Source: Eurosta solidaginis (taxonomy: Eukaryota > Arthropoda > Insecta > Diptera > Tephritidae). Taken from it: a stretch of DNA of 64,000 nt. Both the position numbers and the translations under genes were made by a program. The notes under the pieces were generated by a model. The model was not told where the DNA came from, searched no databases, and was given only the letters and a program-made list of their open reading frames with translations. The DNA is taken from assembly GCF_040869045.1 (NCBI RefSeq), contig NW_027136916.1, forward strand, positions 620,001 through 684,000, written 5' to 3'. Position 1 is the stretch's first letter. Every line of letters begins with the position of its first letter. Positions 33,664-44,010 of this stretch are shown one piece after another.

Positions 33664-34046
33664 ATTGGCTGCCTTGGAGATTAATAAATTTCAAGATCAA
33701 TTAGTCGAACGGCTTGCCATGGATTTGACGCTATCAACAGCAGGCACTGGTGCAGTGGCTGCAGATCCCGCTATAACCAATAATGCAAACTTGAGGCTAC
33801 AACAACAACAAGATATTTCACAACATCCACCCTCGCAGTCTTACGATTATCAAAGCATGAAATCGGCAATAAGTAAACATTATGGTAATGATGCAGCAAA
33901 TGCACAACAACAACAACAACGTGAACGTTATTGGCAATTACAAGCAGAACGACAACGTCAATGGCAATTGCAAAAGCAACAACAACAATTTGAATGGAAT
34001 TTTGCCACATCGTTTCTATATTCGTTAACTGTTGTGACAACAGTGG
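33664..34046 (+). CDS. K2P channel, coding exon 4: end of M1-P1 loop, pore helix 1 and start of filter 1
   Basis: The exon starts after CACCATAG and completes the Lys codon split by the previous intron (phase 2). It encodes residues 496-624. The loop portion is rich in Gln and Tyr (QQQQ runs at about residues 530 and 570, then alternating WQLQ). The end, FEWNFATSFLYSLTVVTTVG, is the first pore helix and the start of the selectivity filter. The donor GTAAGT at 34047 splits the filter Gly codon in phase 1, inside the TVGYG motif. Confidence 0.92.
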
Positions 34047-36162
34047 GTAAGTTTTGATGAAAAGTTTGTTTATTTTTTTTAATTTCCGGTCAAGAATAAT
34101 AAAAGTGCAATGAAAGGCTTTAGAAACTTGATTATTTTGATTTAATTCGAATCGCGCTGAAGTTTGCTGGAAAGAGTGGAATGAATTTGCACTTCACTTC
34201 CCGCTTTGTCAGCTTAACATTTCTTTTACCTGTCTCCTAGGCAGATTCAACTCCACGCTCCACATTGGCGGGTTTGCTTTTCCTCTACATCTTCTTACGG
34301 GAGAAGCTCTGTGGAAAGAAATCATAAGCGTCTTTGGTAGGAAGTCATTGGTTCCCGCATTTATTTGCAAATTGCTTTATAGAGTATAAGAAAATAAATA
34401 CTTGCCTCTATCATTTATATCGTCTCTCCACTCATCCATCTCCAGCATCCGCACCTATGACCAGCCGCCTTTTGCTCCCCTCCACTTCCACCAGCCTCTT
34501 GCACTCGCCTGGCGTTGCCTCTGCAGTGTGGGGAATATAGGAGGATGCCTGAATAAATACCTTATTATGCTTCCGCTCGAAAGCCACGACTGTAATGTCG
34601 CCAGTAATGTAGTTAGGCAGCTGTTTCCTTTCCGTTATTGCAGCTACCAATATTTTCACAAATACAAATTTCTTCCGATTGCGCGTAGTAAACGCCAAAT
34701 TAGTGCGCGTTGAGCCCAGAAACCTTTCATCCCGTTGAGAACCCAGGCTCCTGGATTAAAGCTACGGTAAACGGACCCTGCTTAAGAGTTGGGAGAAGCT
34801 CGCTGGACGCCACTTTACTCTGTTGAGGGGTTATCTGTAAGACTTGCAACACCATTGGGCTGTTTGTCCCCCTCCAACAACCTCATACTCTTGCCTTTTT
34901 GGTTTAAGGTTTTCGAGGTCCTCTGCAACCTCTCACCATTCTAGCATGTTGGAATTGTTATTTTTGGGACTTCATCTCCTGAGTCGCAGATAAATTTTGC
35001 CTGTGCCCCAGGACATTTTCACAAGCTGCATTCACAACATATCCTCCATCTGATTGTTTATTCGGAAGTTATAGAGCTGACTTTCCTTCGTAGACCAAGA
35101 TACACAAATCACAGCGTATTTTCCCTCTTCACCATGCATGCTATTCATCTTCCAGTATCATCTTGAGCTTTAAGTTTATGCTCCCTTTCGTTTGTCACAT
35201 CACCCATCCTCTCGAGTACAGCCGAAGTCTTAGTCTTACCTCCCGTTGGCACTGCCGAGAAAGCCGGAGTCTTAGAATTACCTTTCTTTGGCTTATCCTA
35301 CTTTCACGTCCTCCCTCTAATTTGCAGCTTTACCTTCGAGTAAGTGTAGCCCATTTATCCAACAGTTAAAACCTATTTGTCTCGTCTATGCAGCTCGCCT
35401 TCTGTTCAATGTTGCTTTTGCATTCTGAAGCTCAAAGTTGCTTCGTCCTCTTACTGGTTGCAATACCGAGTGTTTTTTGCAGCAAAACTTTTCAACTGCT
35501 ATACACAATGGTTTTTGTTATTGATATTAGAGAAAATTTGTAAAGATTACAAACGGCGATGGGTACTAGGCCATGTTTCTGGATTTCACTTTTTCATCAG
35601 CTAGTTTTTCGGAAACTGAGAATTGAAATCGAATATCCAACATACATATCAGTGCAAAGGCAGATGCCTTTACCTTCTTAGCCATATGAATGTCCCGTTG
35701 CTTGCTTTACAATTGGTCTCTAAGAATTTGCTTTTAGTTTCTATTCCTTTTATTCACCACTTAGGCACATACACTCTGTATGTAGTTTATGCCTTCGAAA
35801 TACTTCTACCACCCAAGGGGCATATTCTAAATGCTCACCCTCCAGGTCTGTTAGGTCGACTCCTGCTCCCAAGCGTTGGATAATTCTTAGTGCTGCATGG
35901 TACTGCGAGAGAGCTATCTTACTCCCTCTACTTTCGCTCTCCTAAGCCGCCGCTTTGCTGATAGCACTTTTGTTTTCCTTGGCTTGGGACTCCTTTCTCC
36001 CTCCTCTCATCTTTCGTATTAAGTTTTACAAGATCTTGAGTTGTTTATCTTGGTTGTACATGTACATGCACGACTCCACGGGCTCAGCGGGCTATTATTG
36101 AATCAATAAATTCATGACAGGGATTTAATACTTTTTACCTTCCTCCGTTGCTTTCATTTCAG
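34047..36162. other. K2P intron, mostly unassigned
   Basis: The intron is CT-rich with several short duplicated words (GTCTTAGTCTTACCTCCC and GTCTTAGAATTACC near 35231 and 35270). RRWVLGHV at about 35549 weakly resembles the RTE-like GHV motif but has no flanking support. It ends with TTGCTTTCATTTCAG. Confidence 0.4.
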
Positions 36163-37007
36163 GTTATGGCACCATAACACCACGCACTACGCTAGGACGT
36201 ATGGTCACTATTGTCTACGGAACATTTGGCATACCACTCACCTTGGTCTATCTCTCAAGCATCGGCAGCATATTGGCCAAATTGGCAAGTGGTTTCTGCG
36301 AACATCTTTTGTGTTGTTGTTCTTGTCGTTCAACTATGAATAAACGGCACGCCATATTCGGTTTCAAGAGTCAACAAGTGTCTGATAAAAAGTGTAATTT
36401 TAAAATACAACAACTACAAAGCCAACAACATCATCAGCAACTGCAATCGGCGCAGCAACATCAACAACGCACAACAAAACCCGCACAATCCGCCCACTTC
36501 CCCTACTGCTACGTACGCCCTCCAGCTGATGACGCGCTCAGCTATGGTGAGCACTCAGCTCCACCACTCCCATCACATTCAAGCGGCACACGTGCCAACA
36601 GCATACCCACACTACGCTGGTCTTTGGCGCTGCCGCTTGCATTTTGCGTTATGTTGTTGTTGGCGTACATAGCATTTGGCTCATTGGTCATGGTATTATT
36701 GGAACAATGGTCACTGTTTGATGGCATTTACTTTTGTTTCATGAGTCTAACCACGATTGGGTTTTGTGATCTTTTGCCAGGTGCACATGCTCATCAACCT
36801 ACTACAGCAACCAGCTCAAGCTCTTCTACTTTGGTTGTGTGGTTTTGTTCGGCGTACATATTGAGCGGTTTAACGCTGACCTCAATGTGTGTGAATATGT
36901 TGCATGATGAATTCTTGCAACATATGCGTGTTGTTGTGAAATTCAAGCAAATGACAACTGAGAAGAGTGCAGTAAAGGAACGTAGCTGCTACGGAGCACC
37001 GCCTTGA
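36163..37007 (+). CDS. K2P channel, last coding exon: filter 1, TM2, TM3, pore loop 2, TM4
   Basis: The exon completes the first filter as TTVGYG and continues TITPRT, TM2 (MVTIVYGTFGIPLTLVYLSS), a Cys-rich and then Gln/His-rich cytosolic M2-M3 linker, and TM3 (LPLAFCVMLLLAYIAFGSL). Pore helix 2 leads into the filter TTIGFCDLLPG, then a Ser-rich loop and TM4 (VVWFCSAYILSGLTLTSMC). The C-terminus is short and the stop is at 37005-37007. In K2P channels filter 2 is usually G-F-G-D; here the second Gly is Cys (TGT at 36765-36767, residue 825). The two pore loops and four hydrophobic segments make the family assignment secure. Confidence 0.94.
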
Positions 37008-38149
37008 CGATGCGGTGTTGAATGCGGACAGACGTTGACGCTAAGCTTGTTGTTCAGTCATAAATGTCTACGACTGATGACATTGCTACTGCTGCGTGAT
37101 GGGGTGAAGTTTCAACAACAACGAGTAGTAGATGAATACAGTGGTGTATGAGGATGTGTGCGTGAGAGATGTGTGTATCAATTGGGTTAAAAATGTGTGC
37201 CAAAGTGAGATCATATTTTAAAAGGTGAGTACTAAAACAACTCTGAAATTTTTTAACTAAATGAGGGCAGAAATAAGAAGACGATTAGCCTGACGACGAC
37301 TAGAAGATCACTAATCAATTTTATAGATACTACGCCGACTTATATGAGTGGGCGAAACTCAGGAAGGTCTTTTCGAGAAATGCTGCTTTATTGGCGTTAC
37401 TGGAGCGAATCTGAATCTAGTGAGCCTTTTCTTCAATGGATACGACCAGACCGGTCAGTGCAGCATCTTCCCGGCGTAGGTCGGCGCTAAAACAGATGGT
37501 GTATATGGCTACTATCCAATGGTGTAAATGTTAAAGAATTTAATAATTACTTAGCTAGTGAGGGGCATATTAGCGCGCCAACTCTTTCACTGTGAGGTGG
37601 TGGTTTGTCAGGGATTTATTTGTCACACTCGCAGTGTCCTAAATATTTTATTACAAGAATGTCTGGCAACAGGAAGACTTTATGATTCCACTGGCTTCTT
37701 GCTCTTTGCTTTTGAACAGGTGTAGGTCGAGCTAACTAAGCAAGCGCAGGGCCGACGCCATCCCTTAGTGTCGTATTACTTTTCCCTATTTCTGTATTCC
37801 GAAAATACCAGATATGCAGAGAAGAAATTTGATGACACCATGCACTGTGCTCAGAGTCTTGAATCCGAGATATATTTTTTTTATCAATTTCGAGATCAAT
37901 GTAGACTAAGGAATATTTGGGTTTTGCTTTCCAGCCTTAGCATTTGTGATGTTGTTGGTAGCGGGTGTTTAATCACGGTTCTGTTTACGTAAACACCCTA
38001 TAAGCTGAGAGATGTGAGAAGAACTGAGAACAGTTTCCATAACCAATTGGTCCCACACCATTGTCTTATATCGAGGGGACTGAGTGCACACTATAAATAT
38101 TCTGACCATACCCAGCCTTCCGACAACATATGCTTTCTTATTAGGGCAC
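37008..38149. other. K2P 3' untranslated region and downstream spacer
   Basis: No AATAAA signal was found close to the stop, so the transcript end is unknown. No other gene is recognised before 38150. Confidence 0.4.
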
Positions 38150-38560
38150 TGGCAAGGATAGCAGATGTAGGAAAATTGGGTTGAAGTAGGAAGCGATTGA
38201 GCATGATTTGCAATCGTGCCTTGCGCTCGTCAGGCTACGTCCCCAGCTATAAAGAGCGATACAGTTATAAGATCTAGAAGCAGAAAGTGACATGGATGCT
38301 AGAAAGCTTTTAATATTTGTCAAGAAGACGGAAGACGGTTTACAGTTTGGTCGTTAAGCACACTTTGGTAAAACTACGGACTAATTCAGTCTGTGTAAAG
38401 TCCGCACCGACCGGCCGGTTGAACCTGATCTAATCTTGCGTAAAGGCTTATGGTTGACCATGATTTGCCCACGCTAGCAAGTAAACTGCTGGTACTTAGA
38501 TCCTCCTCTTATTTGGTCCATGCTTTTAAGCACACTCTGATATTGTACATAAAGTTATAG
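38150..38560 (+). mobile_element. I/R1/LOA-like non-LTR C-terminal relic
   Basis: Translation gives AIEHDLQSCLALVRLRP and then DLEAESDMDARKLLIFVKKT, parallel to the relic at 10534. The following GGACTAATTCAGTCTGTG is related in inverse orientation to CACATAGACTGAATGAGTCC at 25165. Frames are broken. Confidence 0.5.
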
Positions 38561-40158
38561 GGCAGCACGCTTCGGGAAAGTGAGATAACGAGGAGGTTGC
38601 GTAGATTTTATTTTAAATCTCGCTTATTTAATGCACTAAGCAGCAAACGAACTCTGTGTGATTTCCAAAATCAAGTTACGCTCTTGTTTTTGGAATAACA
38701 AAACCGGCTCTATTGAGATTAGTAAATGTATTGCGTCAAATCCCTGTAATAAATCCAAAAGATTTTAAGGTAGACTTTGAAGACCGGCCATAGATCTCGA
38801 TGTCGGTTCCTCTTCGCAACATTTATAGAATTACACGCGTATATATAGGGCAGAAAATTTCTATAGCTTACTTTAAGATCTATATTTTAAAGCTTTTATT
38901 AAAATTTTCTATGTCTTTCTTCTTTCACTTCTTCAGCTATTCATTGTCACAAAAGAGACATTTATCTACGTTTGATTTATAATTATATTTGTTGATAATG
39001 TCAGATGGAGTAATTAACTTTAATTCGCACAAGGAACCGAGCATAAATTCTTATCATATGTCGTCCCTACTTATATTGGCCAGCCAAGCTACACGTCAGG
39101 TGAACTGATCAACGCCAAGTTGTTTTTGCTACTGGAAGTGTGACATATTTAATTGCACTGCCAGTATTTCAAAAGTCACATCAACGTGACTATAAATTTA
39201 ATTTAATTTCACCATAAATTGAGAGAGGGCTTAAAATTTGCGCTGAGCTCCATTTCTTTTGGTGGTATTAAATTCATTACTTTGGCCTACTTTGTGCAAC
39301 CTTAGAAAGCCGTGAAAGCAGCTGAACATGCTGCGAGGCAATGACTACTTATGATTTGTGCGAGTACGAGTGTGAGTGCGAGTGCTACTAGAGTGGCTCA
39401 GCGCAGCTCAATTTCGTGAAACTTTAGGAAACGTGACAGCAGCGCAACATGGCAGAACGTGAGTATCAACAGCAGCAGTGGCAGCACCTAATGCTCTTTT
39501 CATTGTTATTCCTCGTTTTTGTTGTAATGTAAAGTATGTATGTACACTCACGCGCATACCTATAGCATACGTTGAGAAAGACTAAGAACGAAAGCAAACC
39601 AAACCACAGCAAGGCCAGTGTATGCGAAAGTTGACAGTTGCTTGACAGTAGACAGTGAACCTTGAGCTATAACAGTCGCTAAAATTGACAGCTGAGCTGG
39701 CATTGTCACGGTAGTTGTGGTTTCAGATAACGACTACTGAAAAATGTAAGAAGAGAGAAAGAGCGAGAAAATTTTATGAATCTACGGTGCTGGTAAGGTG
39801 GTAGTGAGGATTATGTTGCGGTTGCATTACACGCCGCTGTCATTTAAAACCTTCAATATTTAAATGATTATTTTAAATATGTAGCTATGTACGTCTACAA
39901 ATATTTTAATGGGGTATTATTTATTAATTGATTTTTTAGTTTTTTTATTAAAGCAGGCACAAAATTGTACAATATTTCAAATAAGTGTGTTAATATGTAA
40001 TTCTGGCAAAAAAAAAATATTCTTATTAAAATATCTAAAGTTGTGCAAATATATGTACAATAAAATTTCAAAAAAATGCAATATGCAAATTAAAATTACG
40101 CAAATAAAAAAAGAATAAATTAAAAAAAATTATTTTTGAGTTACTAAGCTGAATTATT
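38561..40158. other. Spacer with one candidate small open frame
   Basis: The region is mostly AT-rich and unassigned; 39840-40140 is A-rich with low-complexity frames. The small frame at 39449-39532 is listed separately. Confidence 0.4.
39449..39532 (+). CDS. Candidate 27-residue small open frame with a hydrophobic C-terminus
   Basis: ATG in a favourable fly context (CAACATGG) opens 27 codons: a Gln-rich N-terminal half (AEREYQQQQWQ) and a hydrophobic C-terminal half (LFSLLFLVFVV) long enough for one membrane segment. No transcript or conservation evidence is available, and a frame this short can arise by chance. A GTGAGT lies inside the fifth codon, so the ATG could instead belong to a spliced exon. 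Confidence 0.15.
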   Translation: MAEREYQQQQWQHLMLFSLLFLVFVVM

Positions 40159-40652
40159 TGTGACGAATACTAACAACACTAAGGGATACTATCATCTCTA
40201 AGCCGATACTGAGCAGTGACTTGTATGCACATAACCAAATTAATCATTAATTCTACACGTATGTCCATACAAGCTGCGGAGAGCAACGCACAAACACATC
40301 CATATATCTGAAAAGTAGGCAATAATTTGTGCAAGTATCACTCACATATACAAGCGCATATGAGAAGCTATACACGCGCATCTGTAGTTATAATTTTATA
40401 GCTAGTAACTAAGTAAATTCTGGAAACGCCTAGAAGTATGGAACGAGGAAATCGAATTGCATAAAAGAGCGCAATCTGAGCAATCAGCATTGAGTTTGAG
40501 TTAAGCACACTATCTGTCGAGAAGTAGTAGTTATTGTGGAGTACTTGAATAAAGGCGATTTTGCATTATTGAATAGTGGAGTTATTTATTCAACAGTTTA
40601 GTGATTCGAACGTTTGTAGAAGGTTGCAGGAATTGCACTAAATTTGTTACAT
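40159..40652 (+). mobile_element. Solo LTR (Ty3/gypsy-like), 494 bp
   Basis: It begins TGTGACGAATACTAACA and ends AATTTGTTACA (TG...CA). Imperfect 5-bp flanks are TTATT at 40154-40158 and TTATA at 40653-40657. Inside, GCATAAAAGAGC (40459) looks like a TATA region and GAATAAAGGCG (40549) a polyadenylation signal, in the right order for an LTR. No internal coding region is nearby. It shares its first 15 bases with the partial LTR at 24100. Confidence 0.7.
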
Positions 40653-41129
40653 TATATTGAACATAGAGCTGAAGTCAAGGTAAGTATGAGAAATAAGAGC
40701 AATACATTTAAGATTGAATCACAAAAAATACGTACTAATATGCCTCTTGATAGAAAGAGTAAAATTGCGCCCTCAACTTGTAATGCCGCTTTTATTAGCA
40801 ACAAAAACATTCAGTAACATCACCACCATACATTAATAGAATTACTACTACATATTGTCCCACTTTAACAATGATGAGCAATCTTATGATAATGCACAGA
40901 CAATATGCAAGTGATCATTTGAAAGTATTTAAAACGCGCCATACTCGGCAACCGCAAGTGTCCAAACTTCTCAAAGTGTTTATAATGATTTATATTTAAA
41001 TAAAAACAGTTTACATTACTTCTAATGTGTCCGAGCGTGAAATAAACTGAATCCTACGCCCCTTCTTCTCCAGACCTAGGTCTGTATGCCGCCCCCTGCC
41101 TACGCGGCCAGCCCACAATATAAATAACC
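40653..41129. other. AT-rich spacer
   Basis: Nothing recognised. Confidence 0.4.
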
Positions 41130-41640
41130 TGTTACAAATCCACCGATAAGTCAGCTGTGACTCGCCGTACATCGATTTTATCAGCCACCGGTTGCTTTGA
41201 AATCGTTCGACCGATTCGTCATCTGCACACTCCCGATTCACCAACCCTATCGACCGACATCCACCGGTTCTTCAGCCGCGGTTCGCTGGACATTGATTTC
41301 AATAGCCATGGGTTGTTTGGACCTTGATCAACCGATTCGACAACTTCTAAACGGCAGTCTACGCATTCGACACTTGCGATTCGGGGGGTAGGGATTCCCC
41401 CAACAACCGGTTGCATGGAAATCAATCAACAGATCCACTAACTCCGTTTCGCTGGGTAGCGATTTTATTAGGCCCCGATTGATTGGGAATCGATCTACCA
41501 ATTCATCATCAACGATCCTCCGGCATTCACTAATCCACCGATTCGTTTCTACGATTCTCCGGGTATCGACTTCGGCAACCACCGGTTGCTTGGGAATCGA
41601 ATCACCGATTCTTCATCGCCACCACCAACCACTTGCCCAA
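41130..41640. repeat. Degenerate minisatellite with CCACCGGTTG / ACCGATTCRTCA cores
   Basis: About five units carry GATTT-x-ATCAGCCACCGGTTG, then GAAATCGWTC, then CCGATTCRTCATC. Cores begin near 41170, 41289, 41393, 41457 and 41567, so the spacing is uneven (65-120 bp). The array is GC-richer than its surroundings. The open frames on both strands here come from the repeat. Confidence 0.7.
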
Positions 41641-41789
41641 CCAACGTTACCTCACTCTACTGATTAATAATACACTAATGCGGTGAAAACCCGTCCCCGT
41701 TAACCGATACACCGTTCACTGAAACCCGATCACCGTTCACAGATTACATCAGCAACCGTAATGTCTTCGTCAACTGATACATCGTTCAC
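41641..41789. repeat. Short ACCGTTCAC repeats next to the minisatellite
   Basis: ACCGTTCAC or ATCGTTCAC occurs at about 41711, 41732 and 41783, with ACTGATACA/ACCGATACA nearby. It is probably a decayed extension of the same array. Confidence 0.4.
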
Positions 41790-42110
41790 GAGCTATAAGT
41801 TGCTTACGTATCCCTACTTGTTTCGCAATGGTATATAGCTCATCTGGCGCCTTTATTGCTGCCTGACTGTCAGAAAAAGTAGAGACCTTGGCAGTTATGC
41901 TACAGGCCTCGAGGAATTTGCAGTCTTTGCCAGTAGAGAGGATTTTTGCTAAAAGCATACCTGCAAGATGATTGCAGTTTGAATGACGTAGAAGTCGCTT
42001 GAGAATAGAAATAGTTTCCAGCCCCTTACCTAAGCCTATTTTGAAGCCGTCGGTGTGGATTTACATGCCGCTATCATACGAAATCGTAGCCCTCTTCCTA
42101 TCATTCCTAC
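41790..42110 (-). mobile_element. RNase H domain fragment of a non-LTR element (I-superfamily)
   Basis: Minus-strand translation gives IHTDGFKIGLGKG, then LLAKILSTGKDCKFLEACSI, then STFSDSQAAIKAPDELYTI. TDG near the start and FSDSQAAIKA downstream are the retrotransposon RNase H signature. Only this domain remains and its ends are open. Confidence 0.65.
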
Positions 42111-42889
42111 TTAGAGAGATCATGTTAACACTTCTTTAAAACTGCAGTTCGTGGGGATAGATATTCCGGAAATAAATTTACGGAAAAGACTCTACCCGGT
42201 CTAATAGACATGCCGCTTTGGTAGTGCATACATATGTATGTATAAGGTAGTATCAAGAAGCAACCGTACGATGACTTAAAACGTTGGATGTCTTAACATT
42301 GATAATTAGTTAAGATTACTTCATAAACCTGTTAGACCTTTATACGACTGCAGAAAAGAAGATATTATTATGAGTCTGGAATGATTCACAATGGATCATG
42401 AGACTATGGGCAGTGTTAATCTCTTTATACGTTTTGATGATATCCCTTTTATTTGAGCATGTCCTATGGAGATACTAATTGTAGCTGTTTATGCCTGAAC
42501 ATGTACTATCAAAAAGGTTCCCCTTTTACTTTTCGTTGTACGCTTGGGAGATTGTTGGACGGGTCCTCTAATAACGGTCCACACAAAACATTTGCGTCAC
42601 GTCGTATTGTTCACCAAGTATGATATATTCACCATAGACGTCAAAATAACAACAAGAACCGATCATCTGATTCCTAAAGTGGCTACCGTGGTTCCATTTT
42701 ATATCTATTTCCACCATCCGCTGAAGATGGCCGAACGAAAGCGTCACCATTTTGATCATCCTTTCACAACACTGTCAAAACCCTGAAAAGTAGCCATCTC
42801 GGATATCCTGACAGGCAAAATTACTCCCTATGGATATCATACCAAAGCTTTTTTACGTCATATTTTACAAATAATTTTTTATGTGCTTC
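42111..42889. other. Unassigned spacer
   Basis: An 80-codon frame at 42544-42786 has no recognisable domain. Nothing else was seen. Confidence 0.35.
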
Positions 42890-44010
42890 TTGTTTGGGAT
42901 TATTCTTGCGACTAAGTCGGAATTGTTTTGGGGACAATGACTCCGACTTCGGGATTATTTCAGAATCATTTTGGAAACATTTCCTGTTAGATTCAGGACT
43001 TTTCCGGGTTATTTCCTGATGGTGTTTAGCATCGTATTGGGGTCTTTTTGAGACTATTTCCGCTTGCGAATATTTCTGGACCCCTCGGGACCGTTTTCGG
43101 TATTAGTACGGGATTATTGCCGATCTGTTTCGACATTGTTTTCGAGATAAATTCAGAATTATTTTAGGATTATTACGATATTACTTCAGGACAGTTTCGG
43201 TACTATCCCAGGGCCATGTCGCCTCTGTTTTCGGGACCATCTCGGAATCAGTGCAGGACTATTTAGGACTATGTCGGGTTAAATTTGGAACTTTTATGGG
43301 CATTGTTATGTTCGAATAGAACTAATGCACTCAAACTATAAATTTTACTCATTCTCTCACTGCTTACATATGTATGCATAAGTATATATTGCATTTAACC
43401 GAAGGTAGAATTGAGCTGTAAAAGAAATAGTCAGTCGCGCAGTGAGCAGCAAAGAATAACGTTGTTAAGCATAGATTTAATAATTAATAAGGAATAAAGT
43501 TGTTGTTTTATACTAAAGGCATTTTTGGGATAAATTTGCCACTGATTCTTGATCTCTCTGGGACTGTTTTCAAGGTCGATTCGGAACTGTTATCGATTAG
43601 TTTGCGGATTTTTTTCGGAACAGTTTGTGGATATTTTCGGAAAATATTCAAGGGCCTTATCTGGGTTTATTACAGTATCCTTTCGGTATTGTTTTCGGGA
43701 TCAATTTAGGACTATTTTAGGATTACTTCGGTATTAGGAAGGTTTCGGTACTATCCCAGGGCTATGTCGCGACTGTTTTCGGGACTATTTCGGAAACAAT
43801 GCAGGACTATCTAGGATTATTTCGGGTTAAATTTGGAACTTTTATGGGCATTTTTGGGATAAATTTGCCACTACTTCTTTATCACTCTGGGACTGTTTTC
43901 AAGGTCGATTCGGGACTGTTACCGCTTATATTCGGAACAGTTTCTGACTCTTTTTGGAAAACTATTAATGACTACTTAAGTGTTCTCTCGGGATATTATA
44001 AGGTCCATTA
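42890..44010 (+). repeat. Array of a degenerate GGGACTATTTCGG-type motif
   Basis: The 13-17-bp word (GGGACTATTTCGG, GGGACCGTTTTCGG, AGGACTATTTAGG and similar) repeats dozens of times. Larger blocks are duplicated: 43191-43303 recurs at 43740-43850 (GGTACTATCCCAGGGC...TTATGGGCATT), and 43518-43600 recurs at 43847-43927. The array is split by the insertion at 43304-43517. An inverted array of the same motif lies at 56440-57310. Confidence 0.8.
43304..43517 (+). mobile_element. 214-bp insertion, probable solo LTR (Copia-like)
   Basis: It is flanked by GGCAT at 43299-43303 and 43518-43522. It starts TGTTATGTTCGAATAG, has GTATATATTGC (43383) and GGAATAAAG (43490) in promoter and polyadenylation order, and ends TATACTAAA. 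The neighbouring duplicated block at 43840-43860 shows the uninterrupted site. The end is not the usual CA, so LTR identity is probable, while the insertion itself is clear. Confidence 0.6.

Noticed and set aside
35540..35580. RRWVLGHV resembling the RTE-like RLRWLGHV motif in a K2P intron
   Set aside because: No matching sequence on either side, so the similarity is too short to count.
41011..41667. Several overlapping open frames on both strands
   Set aside because: They follow the period of a GC-richer minisatellite and contain no protein family signal.
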